Below are positions 32,605 to 38,646 of a DNA stretch of 38,646 nt, in pieces. Source of the DNA: an uncultured Oscillospiraceae bacterium. GTDB taxonomy: Bacteria; Bacillota; Clostridia; Oscillospirales; Acutalibacteraceae. Below the pieces are notes generated by a model that did not search any database, had not been told where the DNA came from, and was given only the letters and a program-made list of their open reading frames with translations. The stretch covers positions 1 to 38,646 of the forward strand of contig CABSLQ010000027.1 of NCBI GenBank assembly GCA_902478605.1. Reading direction: 5' to 3'. A program made the position numbers and the translations under genes. How positions within the stretch are numbered: the first letter of the stretch is position 1; each line of letters opens with the position of its first letter.

Positions 32605-33639
32605 TCACACTATGAGCATGGCATCGCCAAAGCTGAAAAACCGGTATTTCTCCTCCACCGCGTGGCGGTAGGCCCGCATGGTGAAATCGTACCCGGCGAA
32701 GGCACTCACCAGCATAATGAGGGTGCTCTCAGGCAGGTGGAAGTTGGTCAGCAGACCATCCAGCACCTGGAAGCGGTATCCGGGATAAATGAAAATGTCG
32801 GTCCAGCCCTCGCCTGGCTCCACCCGGCCGTCCCGCAGCCCAATGCTCTCCAGTGTACGGCAACTGGTTGTGCCCACGGCGATCACCCGTCCCCCTCTGG
32901 CACGGGCACGGTTGATCTTGTCTGCCGTCTCGGGCGTCAGTTCATAATGCTCGCTGTGCATCTTGTGCTCTGTAATGTCATCTACCTTTACAGGACGGAA
33001 AGTCCCCAATCCCACATGCAGCGTGACAAAGGCGGTTTCCACCCCCGCCTCCCGCAGCTTCTGCAGCAGTTCGGGCGTGAAATGCAGTCCCGCCGTCGGG
33101 GCGGCGGCTGAACCGAGTTCCCGGGAATACACTGTCTGGTAGCGTTCCTTATCCTCAAGGCGCTCGGTGATGTAATGGGGCAGCGGCATCTGCCCGATCT
33201 CCTCCAGCAAGCTGTAAAAGTTTCCGCCTTGTCGGTCATATCGGAAGCGGACGAGACGGTTGCCCTCATTCACCACGTCGAGCACCTCCGCCTCCAGCCG
33301 GCCTTCGCCGAAGGTCAGCACATTGCCCGGCTTCGCCTTGCGCCCCGGCCCGGCCAGCACCTCCCACGTATCCTCCCCCCGCGGGGTAAGCAGCAGCAGT
33401 TCCACCGCCGCGCCCGTTTCCTTGCGCCGGCCGTACAGGCGGGCGGGCAGCACGCGGCTGTCGTTGAGCACCAGACAGTCGCCCGGCCGCAGATACTCCG
33501 TGATATCGTAGAAATGCCGATCCGCGAGGCTCTTCGCCGCGCGGTCAAGGACGAGCATACGGGAATGATCCCGCGGCTCCACGGGGTGCTGCGCGATGAG
33601 ATCCTGCGGAAGATCGTAATAAAAATCCTGTCGTTTCAT
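32605..33639 (-). CDS. queA: S-adenosylmethionine:tRNA ribosyltransferase-isomerase
   Basis: 344 residues, full length for QueA. It transfers the ribosyl part of AdoMet to 7-aminomethyl-7-deazaguanine in tRNA, making epoxyqueuosine in the wobble position. Seen: the N-terminal FYYDLPQDLIAQHPVEPRD, LVLNDSRVLPARLYGRR, the PTAGLHFTPELL signature, HVGLGTFRPV, VIAVGTTSCRTLES and TNFHLPESTLIMLVSAF. The ATG at 33639 begins the conserved start MKRQDFYYDLP; the frame is open 42 codons further upstream but that part is not family-like. The ribosome binding site is weak (ACAGG at 10 bases). It is a single gene here, divergent from the lysine operon, with its own terminator; no clear promoter was found in the shared 72-base gap. 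Confidence 0.95.
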   Translation of the reverse strand: MKRQDFYYDLPQDLIAQHPVEPRDHSRMLVLDRAAKSLADRHFYDITEYLRPGDCLVLNDSRVLPARLYGRRKETGAAVELLLLTPRGEDTWEVLAGPGRKAKPGNVLTFGEGRLEAEVLDVVNEGNRLVRFRYDRQGGNFYSLLEEIGQMPLPHYITERLEDKERYQTVYSRELGSAAAPTAGLHFTPELLQKLREAGVETAFVTLHVGLGTFRPVKVDDITEHKMHSEHYELTPETADKINRARARGGRVIAVGTTSCRTLESIGLRDGRVEPGEGWTDIFIYPGYRFQVLDGLLTNFHLPESTLIMLVSAFAGYDFTMRAYRHAVEEKYRFFSFGDAMLIV

Positions 33640-33711
33640 ACGAGAAAAACCTGTCTTTCTGCCGTATATTTCCCCGGAAATAAAAAAATCCGCGTGACAT
33701 ACAGATTCCAT

Positions 33712-33740
33712 TTGACAATACCGGGGGCGGATGCTACAAT
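33712..33740 (+). promoter_or_regulatory. Sigma-A promoter of the asd-dapA-dapB operon
   Basis: A perfect TTGACA at 33712-33717 and TACAAT (5 of 6) at 33735-33740, separated by 17 bases. Transcription would start near 33747, about 30 bases before the lysine riboswitch. Confidence 0.85.
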
Positions 33741-33777
33741 GATACCAAGTAAAAGCCCTTTGCACAATTGCATGACT

Positions 33778-33947
33778 GGAATAGAGGAGCGTTCGATAAA
33801 GAGTAAGCCGGGGGAGGCGCCGCGCCGAAGAACCTGGCCGAAAGGAATCAACGCCGAAGAAGCTTGTCCCGCGGCGGGATCGGCTTCTGGCTGCGGAGTG
33901 AATAACTGTGCGGCTGTCATCATACTGTATGATGGAGCGCTATTCGT
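33778..33947 (+). promoter_or_regulatory. Lysine riboswitch (L box)
   Basis: Conserved pieces of the lysC leader family occur in order: ATAGAGG.GCG (33782 on), AAGAGTA, CGCCGAAG, GTGAATAACTGT and GGCTGTCA. The closing helix P1 is GAATAG (33779-33784) with CTATTC (33940-33945). Helix P5 is a 7-bp hairpin, 33918-33924 with 33928-33934. The 3' half can instead pair with the downstream terminator: 33911-33921 is exactly complementary over 11 bases to 33989-33999, which contains the first three bases of the terminator stem. P5 and this antiterminator are mutually exclusive, so lysine binding should favour P5 and termination and switch off asd, dapA and dapB. Confidence 0.92.
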
Positions 33948-33996
33948 CGGAGGGTCCCCCCTCGGATCAACGCTATCTATTATACGTCGATGACAG

Positions 33997-34018
33997 CCGG
34001 TTTTCAACCGGTTTTTTT
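33997..34018 (+). terminator. Riboswitch-controlled intrinsic terminator
   Basis: CCGGTT (33997-34002) pairs with AACCGG (34006-34011) and is followed by seven T residues. Its 5' arm is shared with the 11-bp antiterminator helix of the lysine riboswitch. Confidence 0.85.
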
Positions 34019-34051
34019 ATTGGGCTTTTACACACAGAAAGGAAGGTCACC

Positions 34052-35131
34052 ATGAAAACGTATGCAGTCGGTATTGTCGGCGCCACGGGTATGGTGGGGC
34101 AGCGGTTCGCCACCCTGCTGGAAAATCACCCCTGGTTTCGTGTAAAGGTCCTCGCGGCGAGCCCCCGTTCGGCGGGCAAAACCTATGAGGAGGTTGTTGG
34201 AAAACGCTGGGCGATGGACGTTCCCATGCCCGCTTCGATGAAATCGATGATTATTCGCGACGCGTCCAAGGTTGAAGAGGTCGCGAAGGACGTGGATTTC
34301 GTTTTCTGCGCCGTGGATATGCCCAAGGCGGAAATCCGTGCGCTGGAGGAGGCGTACGCCAAGGCGGAATGCCCTGTCGTATCCAACAACAGCGCCAACC
34401 GCGGCACGCCTGACGTGCCCATGATCATCCCCGAGCTCAACCCCGAGCATGCGCAGGTCATTCCCTATCAGAGAAAGCGGCTGGGCACTGTCCGCGGCTT
34501 TATCGCGGTCAAGTCCAACTGCTCGCTGCAGAGCTATGTTCCCGCCCTTTTCCCGCTGTCGGGCTGGAGGGTGAACAAGGCGCTCGTGTGCACCTATCAG
34601 GCGATCTCCGGCGCGGGCAAAACCTTTGAGACCTGGCCCGAGATGGTGGATAACATGATCCCCTACATCGGCGGCGAGGAAGAAAAATCCGAGCAGGAGC
34701 CGCTCAAAATCTGGGGTAAGGTGGAAAACGGCGTGATCGTGCCGGCCACCTCCCCTGCCTTCACGGCGCAATGCCTGCGCGTGCCGGTGACCAACGGTCA
34801 CTTTGCGGCCGTGTACTGCTCCTTTGACAAAAAGCCCGCCAAAGAAGAAATCCTGGAGGCGTGGAAAGCCTTCCGCGGCCGGCCGCAGGAGCTGGAGCTG
34901 CCCAGCGCCCCCAAGCAGTTCCTCCACTATTTTGAGGAGGACAACATGCCGCAGACCCGGCTACACCGCGATCTGGAGGGCGGCATGGCGATTTCGCTCG
35001 GCCGGCTGCGCGAGGATACCCAGTACGATTACAAGTTTGTCGGCTTGTCCCACAACACGCTGCGCGGTGCGGCGGGCGGTGCGGTGCTCCTCGCCGAGCT
35101 GCTGTGCGCCGAAGGGTATATGGACCGCTGA
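34052..35131 (+). CDS. asd: Aspartate-semialdehyde dehydrogenase
   Basis: 359 residues. It reduces aspartyl-4-phosphate to aspartate-4-semialdehyde with NADPH in the pathway to lysine, threonine, methionine and diaminopimelate. Seen: the nucleotide-binding VGIVGATGMVGQRF (6-19), SNNSANRG (111-118), and the catalytic Cys157 in KSNCSLQS. The sequence is of the longer type found in archaea, fungi and many Clostridia (SNNSANR, PELNPEH) rather than the E. coli type. ATG at 34052 follows AAAGGAAGG; the open frame upstream is riboswitch and terminator sequence. First gene of the riboswitch-controlled operon. Confidence 0.95.
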   Translation: MKTYAVGIVGATGMVGQRFATLLENHPWFRVKVLAASPRSAGKTYEEVVGKRWAMDVPMPASMKSMIIRDASKVEEVAKDVDFVFCAVDMPKAEIRALEEAYAKAECPVVSNNSANRGTPDVPMIIPELNPEHAQVIPYQRKRLGTVRGFIAVKSNCSLQSYVPALFPLSGWRVNKALVCTYQAISGAGKTFETWPEMVDNMIPYIGGEEEKSEQEPLKIWGKVENGVIVPATSPAFTAQCLRVPVTNGHFAAVYCSFDKKPAKEEILEAWKAFRGRPQELELPSAPKQFLHYFEEDNMPQTRLHRDLEGGMAISLGRLREDTQYDYKFVGLSHNTLRGAAGGAVLLAELLCAEGYMDR

Positions 35132-35184
35132 AAAAGCGGCCGTCCCCCACTTTCCAATTTTGGCTGAAAGGATGGGTCATTTGT

Positions 35185-36072
35185 ATGAGTAAATCCACCA
35201 TTTTCACCGGCGCGGGCGTGGCCATTGTCACCCCGATGAATGCGGACGGAAGTGTCAATTACACGAAATACCGTGAGCTCATCGACTGGCAGATCGAAAA
35301 CGGCACCGACGCCATCATCACCTGCGGCACGACGGGCGAATCCTCCACGCTGGGACATGAGGAACATATCCAGGTCATGCGCGCCGCCGTGGAGCAGGCG
35401 GCGGGCCGTGTGCCGGTCATTTCGGGGACCGGTTCCAATGATACCGCCTACTGCATCGAGCTGTCCAAGGAGGCCGAGGCACTCGGCGCGGACGGCCTGC
35501 TGCTTGTGACCCCCTATTACAACAAGGCATCGCAGAAGGGGCTGCTGCTCCACTACAACCGGATCGCGGACGCGGTAAACCTGCCCATCATCCTGTACAA
35601 TATCCCGTCCCGCACCGGCGTGGAGATTAAGCCGAAAACGGTGGCGCAGCTGGCCAAGCACCCGAATATCGTCGCCGTCAAGGACGCCACCGGCAACATT
35701 GCCACGGTGGCGCAGATTGCCGCCCTGTGCGACATTGACATTTATTCGGGCAACGACGATCAGATTGTGCCGCTGCTCTCGCTGGGCGGCAAGGGCGTCA
35801 TCTCGGTGCTGTCCAACATTCTGCCGCGGCAAACCCACGACATCTGCGCCAAATGGTTTGCCGGCGACGTGCAGGGAAGCCGCGATCTGCAGCTGCACTA
35901 TCTCGATCTCATCGCGGCTCTCTTCTCCGACGTGAACCCGATTCCCGTCAAGGAAGCGATGAACCTCATGGGCATGGATGTCGGCGACTGCCGCCTGCCC
36001 CTGTGCGGCATGGAGGACGCGGCCCGTGACAACCTGGCTGCCGTACTGCGCCGGTATCAGCTACTCCCCTAA
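35185..36072 (+). CDS. dapA: 4-hydroxy-tetrahydrodipicolinate synthase
   Basis: 295 residues. It condenses pyruvate with aspartate semialdehyde at the entry to the diaminopimelate/lysine branch. Seen: GTTGE (48-52), Tyr138 and Arg143 in ILYNIPSRTG, and the Schiff-base Lys166 in VAVKDATGN. The ATG at 35185 was chosen because the conserved N-terminus FTGAGVAIVTP follows; GAAAGGA lies a rather long 12 bases upstream. It lies 53 bases after asd. In Gram-positive cells its product also feeds peptidoglycan cross-linking. Confidence 0.95.
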   Translation: MSKSTIFTGAGVAIVTPMNADGSVNYTKYRELIDWQIENGTDAIITCGTTGESSTLGHEEHIQVMRAAVEQAAGRVPVISGTGSNDTAYCIELSKEAEALGADGLLLVTPYYNKASQKGLLLHYNRIADAVNLPIILYNIPSRTGVEIKPKTVAQLAKHPNIVAVKDATGNIATVAQIAALCDIDIYSGNDDQIVPLLSLGGKGVISVLSNILPRQTHDICAKWFAGDVQGSRDLQLHYLDLIAALFSDVNPIPVKEAMNLMGMDVGDCRLPLCGMEDAARDNLAAVLRRYQLLP

Positions 36073-36204
36073 AAGGATTGGGTGGAGCCCGGCCGGCGCC
36101 GGACAGGAGCCGCCGGTATCTTCGCGGGCGTTCGGATTGGTTGCCGGAACCGGGCTTTGTTCGATACCACGCATCTTAAGCTCACATAAGAGGAAGTGAA
36201 ACAT

Positions 36205-36963
36205 ATGACGCGTTTTATTCTCAGCGGCTGCAACGGCAAGATGGGCCGGGTAATCGCCGCCTGTGTGGCCAACCGCTGTGACTGCGAGGTAGTGGCCGGC
36301 TTTGATATCAACACCGAAAGCCACGGCGGCTTTCCCGTCTACGCCAACCCGGCCAACTGCAACGTGGAGGCGGATGTCCTCATCGATTTTTCGCACCCCT
36401 CTGCCCTGGCGGGGATACTGGCCTATGCCAAGGAACACCGCATGCCTGCCGTCATTGCGACGACCGGCCTGACACCTGAACAGCAGGAGGAAATCAAAGC
36501 CGCCGCGGCCGTTATCCCGGTCTTTTTCAGCGCCAACATGTCGCTGGGCATCAATCTGATGCTCGAACTGGTGCGCAAGGCGGCCGCCGTACTCGGCGGG
36601 GATTTCGATATTGAAATCCTCGAAAAGCACCACAACCAAAAGCTCGACGCTCCCTCCGGCACGGCCCTCATGCTGGCGCGGGCAGCCGCCGAAGGGGTGT
36701 CGTACACGCCCAAGTATGTTTACGAACGGCATTCGGTGCGCAAAAAGCGGGAAAAAGAAGAGATCGGCATCTCTGCCATCCGCGGCGGCACCATCGTGGG
36801 CGAGCACGACGTGATTTTCGCCGGACGGGACGAAGTACTGACCATTTCCCACACCGCCATGTCCAAGGAGATCTTCGCCGTGGGGGCCATCAACGCCGGG
36901 CTGTATCTGCACGGCCGCCCAGCCGGGTATTACACCATGGCCGACGTGGTGCGGGACGTGTAA
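36205..36963 (+). CDS. dapB: 4-hydroxy-tetrahydrodipicolinate reductase
   Basis: 252 residues. It reduces the DapA product with NAD(P)H. Seen: the nucleotide-binding GCNGKMGR (8-15), ATTGLT (85-90), and the active-site EKHHNQK.DAPSGTA (140-154). ATG at 36205 has AGAGGAAG at 8 bases; a GTG 9 bases upstream overlaps that site and is less likely. The 132 bases between dapA and dapB are G+C-rich with possible secondary structure but hold no gene. Last gene before the terminator at 37007. Confidence 0.95.
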   Translation: MTRFILSGCNGKMGRVIAACVANRCDCEVVAGFDINTESHGGFPVYANPANCNVEADVLIDFSHPSALAGILAYAKEHRMPAVIATTGLTPEQQEEIKAAAAVIPVFFSANMSLGINLMLELVRKAAAVLGGDFDIEILEKHHNQKLDAPSGTALMLARAAAEGVSYTPKYVYERHSVRKKREKEEIGISAIRGGTIVGEHDVIFAGRDEVLTISHTAMSKEIFAVGAINAGLYLHGRPAGYYTMADVVRDV

Positions 36964-37006
36964 GACCGGAAGCCGGACGTTGTCCCAGTTTCGTTATCCT
37001 ATGAGG

Positions 37007-37042
37007 CAGCCGCCGTTCAGTCAGAACGGCGGCTGTTTTTTT
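37007..37042 (+). terminator. Intrinsic terminator of the asd-dapA-dapB operon
   Basis: A perfect 12-bp stem CAGCCGCCGTTC/GAACGGCGGCTG (37007-37018 with 37024-37035) with a 5-base loop, followed by seven T residues. Confidence 0.95.
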
Positions 37043-37084
37043 GCTATAAGAAAGGCGGACCTCGGCGGCGTTTTTCCCCCAACG

Positions 37085-37154
37085 CATCACGCGGTGCCGC
37101 ACCCTGACCAGCCGCTCGCGGGAGGCGGTACCGCCGCATAATTCCCGCGTGATG
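37085..37154. repeat. 10-bp inverted repeat enclosing structured sequence between two terminators
   Basis: CATCACGCGG (37085-37094) and its exact reverse complement (37145-37154) flank 50 bases that contain an inner palindrome around GGCGGTACCGCC. It lies in the 240-base gap (37043-37282) between convergent terminators, where no gene is supported. It could be an RNA structure or decayed sequence; nothing known was matched. Confidence 0.5.
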
Positions 37155-37282
37155 TGAAAATAGCGGTGCCGCTCGGGTTCTCCGTCAATATGCACCGGTC
37201 GGAAACGGCTGCGGCCTGACGGAAGCCTTTTCGCTAAAAACCTGTCTGCGGGATACCCGTCATAAACCGGGAGGACACCCGC

Positions 37283-37316
37283 AAAACGCCCCCGGGCGCT
37301 GCATAGCCCGGGGGCG
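37283..37316 (-). terminator. Intrinsic terminator of rpsA
   Basis: An 11-bp G+C-rich stem (37287-37297 with 37306-37316), 8-base loop, is followed on the minus strand by TTTT. It starts 23 bases after the rpsA stop codon. Confidence 0.8.
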
Positions 37317-37339
37317 TGTTTTGTAAAACGGCGACGTAC

Positions 37340-38623
37340 TTATTCCGCGGTTTCTTCAGCCGGCGCTTCCTCAGCAGGCGCGGCCGCTTCTTCGACCGGA
37401 GTCTCCTCAGCCGGTGCAGCCGCTTCTTCAGCAACTGCTTCCGCCGCCGGCGCCTCTTCGAGCAGCGCGCGGATGGACAGGCTGATGCGCTTGTTGTCGT
37501 AATCGACGTTGGTAATTTTGACGGTGACCTCCTGGCCCATCTTCAGCTCATCCTGCGGCTTGTCGATGCGGCGATCCGCAATCTGCGAAATGTGAATGAG
37601 GCCGTCGACACCCGGGATAATCTGCGCAAACGCGCCAAAGGTGGTCATACCGACGATCTTCGCCTTGGTCACCGTACCGATGGGATAATTCGCCTTGAAC
37701 TTCTCCCACGGATTGTCCTCCGCACGGCGGTAGCCGAGGGAGATCTTGTGCTTCTCGGTATCCAGGTCGCGGATATACACCTCGACCGTATCACCGACAT
37801 TCACCACTTCGGACGGGTGCTTGATGCGGGTCCAGGACAGCTCGGAGATATGCACCATACCGTCCACGCCGCCCAGGTCGACAAACGCGCCGTAGGAGGT
37901 GAGCGATTTGACCACACCGGTATAATGCTGGCCGACCTCGGCCTGCGCCCAGAAGGCCGCTTCCTTTTCCTTGCGCTCCTCCTTGGCAACCAGACGGATG
38001 GAGCCCACCGCGCGGCGGCGATTGGTATTGACCTCGATGATCTTGAAGCGCACCGGCTGCCGGAGCAGCGGGGTGAGGTCCTCCATACGCATGAGAGACG
38101 CGTGAGAAGCCGGGATAAAGACGCGCACGCCGTTGGTCACGGCGAGCAGGCCGCCCTTGATGACGTCGGTCACAACGCCGTCGAGCACCTCGCCGGACGC
38201 CTCCGCCTCAACCACTTTGTCCCAGCCCTTGAGCGCATCGACGCGCTTTTTGGACAGCATGATGGTGCCTTCCTGATCGTTGGTGCGCATGATGAGCAGT
38301 TCCAGCTCATCCCCCACTTTAACCAGGTCGGCGGGATTGGCATTCGGGTCGGCGGACAGCTCAGACGCCGGGATATACCCTGCCTGCTTGCGGCCGACCA
38401 CTTCCACCTGCACCTCGTTGGGCGCGATGCCCACCACGATGCCGTGCACTCTTTCATCTGTACTTAAACTTTGAAGAGAAGCCTCCAGCGCCTCTTCAAA
38501 ACTCATTTCATCAAAGGATTTGACAGGCGCGGGCTCTGCTGTGGCTTCCGCCACCGCCTCGGTCTCGGTCTGCGCCGGGACTTCGGTTTCTTGGACTTCG
38601 TTGTTGTTCACGATCTCGGACAT
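37340..38623 (-). CDS. rpsA: Ribosomal protein S1-like RNA-binding protein
   Basis: 427 residues with four S1 (OB-fold) RNA-binding domains at about 57-126, 144-214, 231-299 and 315-386. The last two are the best conserved (SLTSYGAFVDLGGVDGMVHISELSW, split by the usual loop, and TFGAFAQIIPGVDGLIHISQI). An acidic N-terminal extension (1-55) and an Ala/Glu/Pro-repeat tail (390-427) flank them. Four domains is the usual size in Clostridia, where S1 is often fused to IspH; here it is separate. The ATG has AAAGGAGGTA 9 bases upstream. It helps mRNA binding by the 30S subunit or related RNA functions. The promoter lies outside the window. Confidence 0.9.
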   Translation of the reverse strand: MSEIVNNNEVQETEVPAQTETEAVAEATAEPAPVKSFDEMSFEEALEASLQSLSTDERVHGIVVGIAPNEVQVEVVGRKQAGYIPASELSADPNANPADLVKVGDELELLIMRTNDQEGTIMLSKKRVDALKGWDKVVEAEASGEVLDGVVTDVIKGGLLAVTNGVRVFIPASHASLMRMEDLTPLLRQPVRFKIIEVNTNRRRAVGSIRLVAKEERKEKEAAFWAQAEVGQHYTGVVKSLTSYGAFVDLGGVDGMVHISELSWTRIKHPSEVVNVGDTVEVYIRDLDTEKHKISLGYRRAEDNPWEKFKANYPIGTVTKAKIVGMTTFGAFAQIIPGVDGLIHISQIADRRIDKPQDELKMGQEVTVKITNVDYDNKRISLSIRALLEEAPAAEAVAEEAAAPAEETPVEEAAAPAEEAPAEETAE

Positions 38624-38646
38624 GGTTGAAAGTACCTCCTTTATAA

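Noticed and set aside
33908..34051. Upstream extension of asd by 48 codons
   Set aside because: That sequence is the end of the lysine riboswitch and its terminator; the ATG at 34052 has a proper ribosome binding site and the conserved N-terminus.
37120..37150. GGTACCGC in a structured gap, resembling a T-box antiterminator
   Set aside because: There is no stem I or specifier loop and no gene downstream on either strand before a terminator.
36890..37195. Minus-strand frame of about 100 codons between dapB and rpsA
   Set aside because: It runs through the dapB terminator and into dapB antisense; no ribosome binding site was seen and the residues look like translated intergenic G+C-rich sequence.

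Overview
The window looks like a chromosome segment of a G+C-rich Gram-positive Clostridia bacterium, probably a gut Oscillospirales-type anaerobe. This is inferred from strong AGGAGG-type ribosome binding sites, lipoprotein signal peptides, a sortase-like C-terminus, a lysine riboswitch ahead of asd-dapA-dapB, and a stand-alone four-domain S1 protein. No taxonomic search was possible.

Region 1 (98-10814, minus strand) is a five-gene operon. In transcription order it encodes a large wall-anchored repeat protein, a sugar-binding lipoprotein with a C-terminal carbohydrate-binding-like domain, a membrane-anchored surface protein, a lipoprotein glycosidase of the GH42-like type, and a signal-less paralogue of that glycosidase. 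A divergent AraC-family regulator (11155-12096, plus) faces it across a 340-base promoter region.

Region 2 (12098-31331, minus strand) is a tightly packed run of twelve genes with gaps of at most 46 bases or overlaps. The order is: an unusually large solute-binding protein carrying an N-terminal carbohydrate-binding module; a permease pair; a membrane protein with NHL repeats and a YIP1 domain; a DUF5696-like lipoprotein; a second permease pair; a CE2-like acetyl esterase lipoprotein; a third GH42-like glycosidase; an ADP-ribosylglycohydrolase-fold protein; a GH28-like beta-helix enzyme; and a GH20-like hexosaminidase. No ABC ATPase is encoded, so a shared MsmK-type ATPase elsewhere is inferred. 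Together regions 1 and 2 read as one Gram-positive polysaccharide utilisation locus: glycan is held and trimmed at the surface, deacetylated, imported, and dismantled in the cytoplasm. The glycan is not identified; galactosyl, uronic or rhamnosyl, HexNAc and acetyl groups are suggested by the enzyme families only. The most novel part is the NHL-YIP1 protein plus DUF5696 pair set between two permease pairs.

Region 3 (about 31340-32540) is A+T-richer, almost gene-free, rich in inverted repeats, and carries a fragment that looks like the C-terminal end of a DNA methyltransferase. It is probably the remnant of a mobile element.

Region 4 (32605-38623) is housekeeping: queA (minus); a sigma-A promoter, lysine riboswitch and terminator leading into asd, dapA and dapB (plus); and rpsA (minus) converging on them. 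No tRNA, rRNA, CRISPR array or intact insertion sequence was seen.
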